DNA from: JADJPG01 sp964491875
GTDB lineage: Bacteria > Verrucomicrobiota > Verrucomicrobiia > Limisphaerales > JADJPG01
Direction: 5' to 3'
Assembly: GCA_964491875.1 (NCBI GenBank)
Contig: CAZBIC010000004.1
Coordinates: forward strand, 164,262 to 228,261
DNA length: 64,000 bases
How positions within the stretch are numbered: the first letter of the stretch is position 1; every line of letters starts with the position of its first letter. Positions 1-7,800 of this stretch are shown here, piece by piece. Made by a program: the position numbers and the translations under genes. A model generated the notes under the pieces. It did no database searches, was not told where the DNA came from, and saw only the letters and a program-made list of their open reading frames with translations.

Positions 1-99
1 GACGCGGGTGAAGCGGTGCGCCCTCACCTTGGAGGATTCGAGCGCGAACTGCCGGACCCGGCTGCGATTGATCAGGATGGTCTTGAGTTCGGCGCTCAC
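1..99 (-). CDS. Partial CDS, first 33 residues of an unknown protein
   Basis: A GTG codon at 99-97 opens a frame that stays open to the window edge and begins MSAELKTILINRSRVRQF. The start overlaps the TGA of the ligase gene as GTGA, the translational coupling seen elsewhere in this operon. This is the main reason to believe the frame. The fragment is too short to assign a family. Its position directly behind a WGR-DNA ligase suggests it belongs to the same DNA-processing operon, but that is context only. Confidence 0.5.
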   Translation of the reverse strand, partial: MSAELKTILINRSRVRQFALESSKVRAHRFTRV

Positions 100-1184
100 G
101 GTTCGTTCTCCTCGTCGGCCGGTTTGTATTTGAGTTGACCGACCGTGCATTCGCGCTCGCTCACATCCGACCGGGGGCCGAGATACGTCGGCTGATAGAG
201 ACAGCCGCTCTCCGGGAACGCATACAGGTAACGAACCTCGACCACGCTCCCGATGACGGGCACCCGATGATTGGGTGGAATGGTGACGTTGCCCGCCACA
301 GTCCACTGCCTACCGTCGCGCAGTTTGAGTTCGACGCTTCGCTGGGCGTTCTGTTTTCCAACGACCGCCGACAGTGTCGCGTAGAACTTGTGTTTTAATT
401 GAGAGCCTCCGCTGCTGGGTCGCCCAGATGTGTAGGGCGCATCCAGCCGCTTGAACACCACGCCCTCCCGTTTCTGGAAACGCAGGTGTTCCAGCAGGCT
501 GTTCTTCTCGGTCAACCGATAGGTCGTGTTGACGTAGTGGATGTGCCGCTGTTGCCCGGACATCAGCAGATTGAGCAACGCGGTGAGGCGCTGGCGATAC
601 GGCATCGGCCGCTGGTCCTCACCATTGAGTTCCAGCAGATCGAAACAGTGGAGCGTTTCGCCCACGGCTTCTCCATCCAGGATGAAGTCGCCGGGGATCG
701 CGTGCGCCGCCACAAGGATCGGCGAGGGCAGTCCGACGTGCAGTCCCTTGCGGTTGATCCCGTGAATGGCTGCTCCCTGCTTGCGCACCAGCATCCGCCG
801 GCCATCAAACTTTTCCTGCATGGCCCAGGCGTCGTCCGTGACGAGCCGTTCGATTTCACCTTCGTCGATTGCATTGAGCAACTGCGGCACAACGTCCGTC
901 TGCCGTTGCTCCTTGTCGCTCTGCTGATAAGAAATTCCGTCCGGACCGGGCGTGTAACCCTTGGCTTGCTTCTCTTTCACCAGCTTTTCGAAGATGCGCC
1001 GGGCATCCTGATAGTCCACCGGCACGTTGGTCTTGGTCCCGGTGTTGAAGGTCGCGCCTCGTCGCCCATAGGCGAAGTTCACGACGAATCGTTCACCCGC
1101 CGGTTCAATGCCGCACTGATACACTTTGTCGGACGCGCCCTCCCGGTAGTAGAGCGTGATGCTGTCTGGTTCTGTCGTGGTCAT
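96..1184 (-). CDS. ATP-dependent DNA ligase with N-terminal WGR domain
   Basis: The 362-residue protein begins with a WGR-like domain (about residues 8-78, containing NFAYGRRG, with Tyr in place of Trp). A nucleotidyltransferase-fold ligase core follows. Motif I is EKFDGRR with the AMP-accepting Lys125, motif III is DGE at 170-172, motif IV is EGVVFK at 240-245, and motif V is the KHKF at 264-267. A C-terminal OB-like part follows. Such enzymes seal nicks using ATP, and WGR domains recognise DNA ends or nicks in PARP-type proteins. The start at 1184 is chosen over an upstream ATG at 1319 because AGAAAGGAAAATC precedes it and the WGR domain starts right after it. It lies downstream of the 91-aa gene and overlaps the next gene. 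It lacks polymerase and Ku partners here, so classical NHEJ is not shown. Confidence 0.87.
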   Translation of the reverse strand: MTTTEPDSITLYYREGASDKVYQCGIEPAGERFVVNFAYGRRGATFNTGTKTNVPVDYQDARRIFEKLVKEKQAKGYTPGPDGISYQQSDKEQRQTDVVPQLLNAIDEGEIERLVTDDAWAMQEKFDGRRMLVRKQGAAIHGINRKGLHVGLPSPILVAAHAIPGDFILDGEAVGETLHCFDLLELNGEDQRPMPYRQRLTALLNLLMSGQQRHIHYVNTTYRLTEKNSLLEHLRFQKREGVVFKRLDAPYTSGRPSSGGSQLKHKFYATLSAVVGKQNAQRSVELKLRDGRQWTVAGNVTIPPNHRVPVIGSVVEVRYLYAFPESGCLYQPTYLGPRSDVSERECTVGQLKYKPADEENEP

Positions 1185-1228
1185 GATTTTCCTTTCTGGT
1201 TGGTGAAGACAGGCCAGCCTGCGCGTCA

Positions 1229-1504
1229 TCAGCGCCCGGCCTGCGTTCTGGTTTTGGTGGTTGATTCCTCGTCGAGGCATTGTGTGGCGTCGTTGGGAAC
1301 AAGGGCCACGCGCTCCCATTCAAAGACGCCAATCTCTCCGTAGTTGTGATGGCGGACTTTGAAGTCGATTTCGGGTGCTTCAGGATCGGGCGCGAGTTCC
1401 GTCACGGTCGCGATGCCGCCGGGATATTCTCCGATGGCCTCGGTCTCGACCCGTCGCCCGATGAGTGATGGGCCGTGAATGATAGTAAGTTGCTTCGCTG
1501 TCAT
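1229..1504 (-). CDS. Hypothetical 91-aa protein of the ligase/nuclease operon
   Basis: The protein begins MTAKQLTIIHGPSLIGRRV and contains an acidic stretch (ELAPDPEAPEIDF) followed by a GVFEWERVALVP segment. It looks like a small all-beta domain, with no membrane segment and no recognisable catalytic motif. The ATG at 1504 was chosen because residues upstream in the same frame are low-complexity and would run through a strong hairpin and into the nuclease gene. No clear Shine-Dalgarno is visible. It sits between the PD-(D/E)XK nuclease and the WGR ligase on the same strand, so it is probably co-expressed as an accessory factor. Function unknown. Confidence 0.6.
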   Translation of the reverse strand: MTAKQLTIIHGPSLIGRRVETEAIGEYPGGIATVTELAPDPEAPEIDFKVRHHNYGEIGVFEWERVALVPNDATQCLDEESTTKTRTQAGR

Positions 1505-1517
1505 GGTGGAAATGAAA

Positions 1518-1551
1518 CGAGCCGGAGATGCACAGGGCATTCTCCGGCTCG
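1518..1551 (-). terminator. Strong hairpin between nuclease gene and 91-aa gene (partial terminator or leader structure)
   Basis: GAGCCGGAGA (1519-1528) is perfectly complementary to TCTCCGGCTC (1541-1550), with one further C-G pair outside and a 12-nt loop. On the minus strand the stem is followed by GTTTCATTTCC, which is only moderately U-rich. It ends about 13 bp before the ATG of the 91-aa gene. It could be a weak intrinsic terminator, a processing site or a structure modulating translation of the downstream genes. Confidence 0.4.
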
Positions 1552-1589
1552 CTTCGAGGTTGGGTTGGTTCAGTGGGACGTATCCCGTT

Positions 1590-2447
1590 CTAACGTGGAC
1601 TTGATCGAGGTGGTCGTTCCGCTCCCGTCCAAGCGCGGCATTCGTTGAAGTATTCGCAGAACGAACAATTGAAACCCGGCGAGGGCACGAAGTCCTTTCG
1701 CGCCACTCCATCCAGGTACGACTCGATGCCGCGAAACAACCGGCTCCGTTGCATCTCGGTCATCGGGCCGAGCGGCGTGATGATGACCTTCGGGGTCTTG
1801 AGCTTCACCAGATGGTGCAGTTCCACGCCGCCCTCCCGTCGCCCGGTTGTTTCGCGATACAGGATCGAGTAGCAGGAGGTCTGGCCTTCGTGCAGATGTG
1901 CGGCCTTCCCGGCATCAGGCGTTTTGCCCGACGTTTTGAAGTCCACGATGCGGCCACCGGCCCGCACTAGGTCTATGACGCCAATCAGCGTCGGCAGCCC
2001 GTGCCGGGACAAGTCGGCCTCGACCCGGGCCTCGACTGCCTCGGGCCGCTCGTCGGCTTTGATGGGGGTTTCAATCCAGTAGCTCTCCAAGACGGCCCAC
2101 GCGGTCTTGCGTTCGGCTTCTTCTTCACCGTCCCAGCGGATCAAGACTCCTTTCTGCAACTCCGGCCATTGCTGGTCGAACACCTTCCGAAACCGTTCGG
2201 TGCTGAACGTCTCCTTCCGCCACCGAGCCAAGTTCCACGCCTGCAGGACCGCGTGGACCACGCTGCCGACGTGTAGCGATGGGGTCGGTCGCTTTGACAA
2301 TCGCAGCACGTAGCGGAAATAGAACTTCAACCGGCATTGCTGCCAGCAACCCAGCCGTGACGCCGAGATGGTACGTTGAAGTTCCACGATGGGGTCAACC
2401 GGCGGTGGCATCAGCTTCAGAGCCGGACGTTCTCCAAGGGCGTTCAT
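1590..2447 (-). CDS. PD-(D/E)XK (RecB/Cas4/AddB-like) nuclease with Fe-S cysteines
   Basis: The 285-residue protein has the layout of a PDDEXK_1 exonuclease. A Cys/Arg-rich N-terminal motif (SRLGCWQQCRLKFYFRYV) is followed by GSVVHAVLQ with a likely metal His65. GVIDLV gives Asp159, VDFKTS gives Asp169 and Lys171, and GQTSCYSILY gives the Gln/Tyr motif. The C-terminal CSFCEYFNEC places Cys261, Cys264 and Cys270 to complete a 4Fe-4S cluster with a Cys from 34 or 38, as in Cas4 and AddB. Such enzymes resect DNA ends. The start overlaps the stop of the upstream 169-aa gene (ATGA), so the two are coupled. No helicase partner is visible, which makes this a stand-alone nuclease beside a ligase. Biological role unknown. 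Confidence 0.85.
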   Translation of the reverse strand: MNALGERPALKLMPPPVDPIVELQRTISASRLGCWQQCRLKFYFRYVLRLSKRPTPSLHVGSVVHAVLQAWNLARWRKETFSTERFRKVFDQQWPELQKGVLIRWDGEEEAERKTAWAVLESYWIETPIKADERPEAVEARVEADLSRHGLPTLIGVIDLVRAGGRIVDFKTSGKTPDAGKAAHLHEGQTSCYSILYRETTGRREGGVELHHLVKLKTPKVIITPLGPMTEMQRSRLFRGIESYLDGVARKDFVPSPGFNCSFCEYFNECRAWTGAERPPRSSPR

Positions 2448-2953
2448 CGCGCCCTCCCGGCCGGTTGATAGCGGCCGTTCGTGCGACGCTGGTCGGGACC
2501 GGGCCGTCCGTTACCACCATGCTGGGCCAGCAGTTCGTCGATGAGGCCCGACATCTGCAATCGATTCAGTTGCCGCACGCCTTGCCCGAAACGGTCCATC
2601 GCCAGCCGCTCGACCACGTTTTTGTCCAGCCGGTGTTCGTCCACGACTTTCAGGATGAGGTCGCGTTGTTTATCCGAACAGTGCCACGCATCCGCATCAC
2701 CGTTCGGGGCCGGGTGTGCCGGGCGTGATGTTCCGTTGCCATTCGCGCCGTCCTGGCCGGGCTGCGGCAGATAACCCGTCTGCTGAATCTCCCGGTCCAC
2801 ACTGGATTGCAGGAGTGCGTAGAGCCGCTGGCTCTCTTGGTCCACTTGATTGAGGTCCGCCAGTTCCGTCCTGACCGTCACCGCATACTGATGTGACGAG
2901 TAGCCGGGCAGCCCCAGCTTCTTCGAGTAGTTGGCTTCAAGGATGATTGCCAT
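2444..2953 (-). CDS. Hypothetical 169-aa protein, first gene of the nuclease/ligase operon
   Basis: Starting at 2953 the protein reads MAIILEANYSKKLGLPGYSSHQ. The ATG is preceded by AAAAGGAACCAAG, a good ribosome binding site, which decides it over the upstream in-frame ATG at 2992. The N-terminal ~60 residues look like a folded beta-rich domain with a VTVRTEL strand. A Gly/Asn/Pro-rich linker follows, then a helical region (KQRDLILKVVDEHRLDKNVVERLA) that resembles a small helical DNA-binding or dimerisation unit, and a basic Gly-rich tail. No enzymatic motif was recognised. It overlaps the nuclease start by 4 bp, and its mRNA starts downstream of a strong terminator. I could not assign a family. 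Confidence 0.75.
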   Translation of the reverse strand: MAIILEANYSKKLGLPGYSSHQYAVTVRTELADLNQVDQESQRLYALLQSSVDREIQQTGYLPQPGQDGANGNGTSRPAHPAPNGDADAWHCSDKQRDLILKVVDEHRLDKNVVERLAMDRFGQGVRQLNRLQMSGLIDELLAQHGGNGRPGPDQRRTNGRYQPAGRAR

Positions 2954-2988
2954 CTTGGTTCCTTTTGGTTTGAGGGTTTGGGTTGAAA

Positions 2989-3022
2989 ACAAAACGCTCC
3001 CGGTGGATTCACCGGGAGCGTT
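2989..3022 (-). terminator. Rho-independent terminator after the 80-aa gene
   Basis: A 12-bp perfect stem (AACGCTCCCGGT at 2993-3004 with ACCGGGAGCGTT at 3011-3022) closes a 6-nt loop. On the minus strand it is followed directly by TTTTGTTTTC. It separates the 80-aa gene from the 169-aa/nuclease/ligase operon. Confidence 0.9.
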
Positions 3023-3051
3023 GCGGGTTGCGGAAGGATGATACGGTCGGA

Positions 3052-3294
3052 TTACGTCGCAGGGGCTTTGTCGGTCTGTTGATCATCACCCGTGCTTTGC
3101 GGCGGCCTGGTCCGATAGGGCGCCGGAGCTTCCGCCAGCGCCGCCGCCTCCCATCCTTGCGACCCGGCCAGCGCCGACTCCAACAGCCCGTTGGCCAGCC
3201 GCGTCATCGGCACCTTCCGCCGCCGGGCCTCGTGATACAGCGCGCTGACCAAGAAACGATCCAACTGCGGGGAATACCATCTTGCTCGTGCCAT
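3052..3294 (-). CDS. Small 80-aa protein, possible ribbon-helix-helix-like regulator
   Basis: The ATG at 3294 is preceded by AAGGAGG four bases away, the best Shine-Dalgarno in the region, and a strong terminator follows the stop, so this is a real single-gene unit. The N-terminal part (RWYSPQLDRFLVSALYHEARRRKVPMTRL) has a short strand followed by two basic helices, compatible with a ribbon-helix-helix DNA-binding fold, ending in a disordered Pro/Gln-rich tail. It lies between the jet operon terminator and the nuclease/ligase operon. It could be a regulator of either, or a toxin-antitoxin remnant. Function is inferred from fold resemblance only. Confidence 0.65.
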   Translation of the reverse strand: MARARWYSPQLDRFLVSALYHEARRRKVPMTRLANGLLESALAGSQGWEAAALAEAPAPYRTRPPQSTGDDQQTDKAPAT

Positions 3295-3650
3295 GCCGCC
3301 TCCTTCGTGAGTGAATGTGAAGACTGTTCCCGGTCCATGATCAAGACGATGGAAAACCGCCCCATCCAGGCCGGAACAACAAAGGGCCGAAGCCCTCTGT
3401 CAAAACCTTATAGCACGGAATCGGGGGCTATTGCGGGGGGCGATTTCCACACGCTCGCGGTCAGTCACGTTACGTTCTTGAGCGTTGATCCAATCGACGT
3501 GGCCATCCTTAGATTCTCTGATTTGCTAAACGCCCCATTCATTTCATTCGACGACATGGGTTTGAAACAGTTGTCCGAACGATCCGTCGAGTGTTTGCTG
3601 GAAGCGGTGATTCGCCGCTACGGATAGCGAGCACACGGTTACGGGATCGC
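3295..3650. other. Intergenic region between jetD and the 80-aa gene
   Basis: These 356 bp contain the jetD-side terminator at 3373-3397 and presumably the minus-strand promoter of the 80-aa gene. A TTGACA-like hexamer lies at 3403-3398 on the minus strand, but no convincing -10 is found at the right spacing. An open frame on the plus strand across this region has no coding character and is not called. Confidence 0.5.
3373..3397 (-). terminator. Intrinsic terminator of the jet operon
   Basis: On the minus strand AGGGC-TTCG-GCCCT (3396-3383) forms a short stem closed by a stable TTCG tetraloop and is followed by TTGTTGTTCC. It lies about 255 bp after the jetD stop, the last gene of the Wadjet operon. 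The stem is only 5 bp, so strength is uncertain. Confidence 0.6.
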
Positions 3651-4895
3651 TCATTGGACATTTCCTTTCGCCAAGTCGCCGATCAAAACATCGACTGTCT
3701 GTTCTTCGTGGACGGCACCGCCAGCCGCGTGCATGGCCGGCATCAATTCACTGTCCCAACTTGCCGCGACCGGGACGCCTGCAAGTGCTAGGAAGTACTT
3801 CCGGGCCGCCAGATAATCATCCGCGCCCATTCGCCACGGTTCGGCGTTGTGACGGGCTACAATGGTGTTTGCAATCTGGATACCGGGCCAGTCGAAATCC
3901 CCGTGATATGCAAGCCGGACGCCGGTGCCTTGCAGCCGATTAAGCAGGAGGCGGGTTGCTGTGCGCGGCTGGCCTTCGATGCACACGAGCGGCCGGCAAT
4001 TTGAACCGAGCCGGTTCGCGGCGGCGGCGACCACGCTAGGGTTTTCGCAGACGAAAACGACTGGCCCAACGCTTTCGCGCGTGAATTCAGGCGGCGCTCG
4101 CAGGAGTTGGCGAATCGACAAATAGGTTGGCTCCCCAGCATCCGCATAAGCTCGGAGCACTCGGCCCGTCGGGCGGTCGTCCAGAGCGCGTAAATTCAAG
4201 ACCAGGACCGGCGCGCTCAACTCGTCGCAAATGATCCCCACACTGGCCCAGGCGTCACGGCGCGATTGCGCGTCGTCGCATTTCTCGCATTTTCCCAGCG
4301 CGGCAATGGCGCGAACGGTGAGCGAGCCAAGGGGAGTATCCGGGTCGAGGGCATGAGCGTCGCCGAAAACACTCGCCGCCAGTTCGGCAAGAGTGACATC
4401 ACGGGCCGGCAAAACGGCCAGAACATCGAGCGTTTTGGACAGTAGCATTTCCGCCAACGTGATTCCGTGCCGTCGCAGCGAACCGTTGGCGCGCAGTTGC
4501 AACAGCCAATTCTCCAATTCTGGCCGACCAGCAACCTGCTTCGAGGCGGAGGTGAAGATGTGGTTCCATTGGTTTTCGACCTCATTACGTTCGGCGCGGC
4601 GGTCCATCACTGGACCAATGAGTTCTTCAATGGCTTCTCGGAGGGTTGGGGAAATACCAGCCGTGCGGAGTTTTTCGTCCAGCCGGTCGAGCGAAACAGC
4701 AACGGTACTTCCTCGCGTGGGAGTTCTTCCAAGAAGCCGATTGATGGCGTCGCGTTCCGCTGCGGTTGCGTCGGGGAGGGCCAATGTCCCCTGGAGAGCC
4801 ATGCCGCGTTCAAGCCGTGTGCGCAATCGTTGCACCAGCCTTTGCAGTTCAGGGCGGCCCAGAGCCTCCTGAAGTCGTACGCGGTCGCCGGTCAT
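3651..4895 (-). CDS. jetD: Wadjet type III nuclease subunit JetD (DUF2399/DUF3323, TIGR02679-like)
   Basis: The 414-residue protein is the last gene of the four-gene cluster. The C-terminal half carries a Toprim-like catalytic fold: VVFVCENPSVV gives Glu284, and YHGDFDWPGIQIAN gives Asp333 and Asp335. This is the metal-binding E...DxD set shared with topoisomerase VI A subunits and typical of DUF2399. In Wadjet complexes JetD is the nuclease that cleaves plasmid DNA after loop extrusion by JetABC. Length fits the family. The start overlaps the jetC stop by 4 bp (ATGA). A CEKC pair at 203-206 is of unknown meaning. The assignment relies on motif plus exact operon context. Confidence 0.9.
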   Translation of the reverse strand: MTGDRVRLQEALGRPELQRLVQRLRTRLERGMALQGTLALPDATAAERDAINRLLGRTPTRGSTVAVSLDRLDEKLRTAGISPTLREAIEELIGPVMDRRAERNEVENQWNHIFTSASKQVAGRPELENWLLQLRANGSLRRHGITLAEMLLSKTLDVLAVLPARDVTLAELAASVFGDAHALDPDTPLGSLTVRAIAALGKCEKCDDAQSRRDAWASVGIICDELSAPVLVLNLRALDDRPTGRVLRAYADAGEPTYLSIRQLLRAPPEFTRESVGPVVFVCENPSVVAAAANRLGSNCRPLVCIEGQPRTATRLLLNRLQGTGVRLAYHGDFDWPGIQIANTIVARHNAEPWRMGADDYLAARKYFLALAGVPVAASWDSELMPAMHAAGGAVHEEQTVDVLIGDLAKGNVQ

Positions 4896-7800
4896 AAAGT
4901 CTCCGTGAGCGTCGTCGCGCTGTCGCTGGTGGGTGGCCGTGCTTCTGGAAGCGGCGAGTCATCGCGAACACGTTGCTTGCCATTCCACACCCAGCGGGTC
5001 GCATGGACGGCATCAATTCCTTCGCGCGCGGAGAGCTGGTAAATGGCGATGGCTGGAACGGTCGGGTAGCAACCCCACTCGCTTTCGCTCGTCATCACAA
5101 CGTCGAGATCGAAGACGCGTAGCAAATCCATACACTTGGCTCGCATGTTTTTGTCCACACCCACGAAGGCTTCATCAAGGAGAATCAGCCGTGGCGCAGT
5201 CTTGCACGCGCTCCGATAATGCGCCGCGGCTGCGGCAAGCTGGGGCAGTGTCAGCGCAATGGCCTTTTCGCCACCTGAGCCTGTCCCATGTGTGCGGCGG
5301 GTGAGGCGCTTCCACACACCGTCCTGTTTCCGTTCCACGCCGAACTGATGCCATTTTCGGTAGTCAAATGCCTGGCGAAGATGGTCCTGCCATGTGCCTG
5401 TATCATTCGCGGCGCGCACGGCCTTGATTTGCTGCTGCAAAAACTCACCGACCGCCGCGCGTTCAGAAGGCGACCATGTGCCGCGCGCTCCGAGCAAAAG
5501 CCGGCGTGCCTCGGCGAAGGCGGGAGGAAGCTCGGGAACCGCTTCCCAAATAAACTTGAGCATCATGCCCGTGCTCATCGGGCGACTCGCCAGCTCCTCG
5601 TTTATCTCGTCCTTCCAGTTCAATGCACGATGCAGCAGGTCGTGCAAATGTTCAGCCACTTCATCAATGAGGTAGTTTTCCAGCACCTCGCGTTCGCGCG
5701 AGTCGAGCAACTGCTGCCGCTCCTGAATGATGGCGACTACGCTGTCGCGCAGCTCGGCAATCGTGCATGACCGGCCTTGGAATTGGATGCTGACCACGAA
5801 GATGCCATCACTCATGGAAGCTTCAGGCATGTAGCCGTGCGTCCGCAGGCTGCCCTGCAAGGTTTCAAAGTGACCGTGAATTTCGCGCTGATTGCGATTC
5901 CATGCGTCATCACCGTGATCGATGCTGCTGAGCGCCATTTCGACATGCCGCGCCAAATCGACGGCGCGGGCGACCGACCAGGCACCCGGCTCCAATTCGG
6001 AAAAGTCGCTGTGAGCGACGGCAAGCTGCCGTGTGCCCACGAAGGCAACGAGGCCGGTAATGGCACCGCCGCGTTCCAACTCTTTCGTCTGTAACTCGCC
6101 AGTCGTCTCGGTGATTTTGGTCTGAGCAACCGCCCGCTCCACCTTCTTCTCTGACTGCTGCTGCTCCGCCGCGCTCTTTTTCCCTCGGACTGCGATGACT
6201 TTCTTACTGGCAAGTTCCAGTTGTTGCTGCACCTCGCGCACGGCGACCCCCACGGTGCTTTCCAACGTCTTAAATTTCTCCACTGCCGCTGCCGCTCTAC
6301 CTTTCGCCTCTACAAGCTGGGTGCTTCGCAAATCCCGACTGGTGGTCGCTCCGGTAACTCGCTCGATGGCGAGAGAGAGTTGGTTCTGCGCTTCGGACTG
6401 CGCGCGAATGGCCGGCCACAATTCCGCGAGGGCTTGACCGTAAGCGTGAGTGGCCTCGTCCAGCTCCGGGAGCTTGTCGATCCATTCGGTGATTCCAAGA
6501 TCAGCAGCAGTCTGATCGCGTTCCTGAGTTGAGGCTGTCAGCTTTTGCCGCTTCTCGGTGGCACGAGCTTCAGCTTCCGTCAGGCGCAATCGCATTGCAG
6601 AAACATGCTGTCGGGCCACTTCCAGTTGAGCCAAAGCCCGCCGCACATTTCCATCGTTTGGTGCAACGGCGACTTCGCGCTGCAACTGCGCCGCACGCTG
6701 GGTCAACGCCTCTATTTCGTTGTTGATGACGTTGATTTTCTCGTTCGTGCCGTCAATCAGGGTCTGCAATTCCGTCATGCGCCGACGGCGTGCCGCCTCG
6801 CGTGAAGCATGGCCGATATGTTGAGCGGCTGGTTTGCTCCACGCGCCGTGGAGCGGCCCCAATTGCCAACGGCCCGCATTGTCCACCCACGCCACGCCCG
6901 TCCCTTTGCCAAAACCAATGTGACGAAGCACTGCACGCACTGTGGCTTCGCTCACCGTGCTTGCCCTCTGATCTTGCGGATCAATACTGGGCGTGAGAAC
7001 GGCATCGAGTCCTTGATCCATCGGGGCTGACTCGCAAATGCCTGCCGCGAGAATCGTGTCGTGCTCGTCTTTAACCAGCAACTGGCCATCGGGCGTGACC
7101 CAGGCGTCGAGCAGCCCACTCGCTTCCAATGCGGCTTCGATATTCGCACGATCTGGTTCGGGAACGGAGGGCAGGAAATCACAAAGCGCCCACAGCGGTG
7201 CGCCGGGGCGGCTCGCCCGCACATCGACGCCTCGTGTATGAGGCGCTGGAGGCGGCTCGTGGTAACCATCGCGGAGCCGGTTGAACTCGGCTTGAAATCC
7301 AACACGCTCCTGATTTGCGGTATTGAGTCGCGCTTGTGTCTCGACCCGCTGTGACTCAATTCGGTGCGTGGCGCTCCGTTCAGCGTCCCTGAGCATCTTC
7401 ACCAACGGGCTGTCGCCGACCGGCGCTTCGCACCAACCGGCAAAAGCCAGGTCGATCTCATCGCTGTCGGCGGCCTTCAACTCAGTGACATCGGTTGCCC
7501 AGGTCCGATAGCCGATCAACAGCGCCCCCCTTTCGGTTTCCAACGCTGTGAAAGACTTGCGCTCGGCTTCGATGCTTTCGTTCAGATGTCCCTCGGATTG
7601 GGTGAATCCCTGCTGGGCCATGACAAGCTGCTGGCGGGCCGATTCCACCTGTTGGTTCAACTTCGCGACATGCTTCGACGCTTCAAGCCGGTGCTTCACC
7701 GCCTCGCGGACGTTGGCAGCGATGGAATCAATTTTGGTCACGTCTGGCTCAGGCCAGCCGAGACGATCCATTGCTTCTTGATGCCGCTTCACCAGGCCGG

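Noticed and set aside
399..1343. 314-aa plus-strand frame opposite the ligase
   Set aside because: All ligase motifs are on the minus strand. The plus frame shows no protein-like features.
3337..3627. Possible plus-strand gene between jetD and the 80-aa gene
   Set aside because: The frame covers a terminator, lacks a ribosome binding site and contains no recognisable domain.
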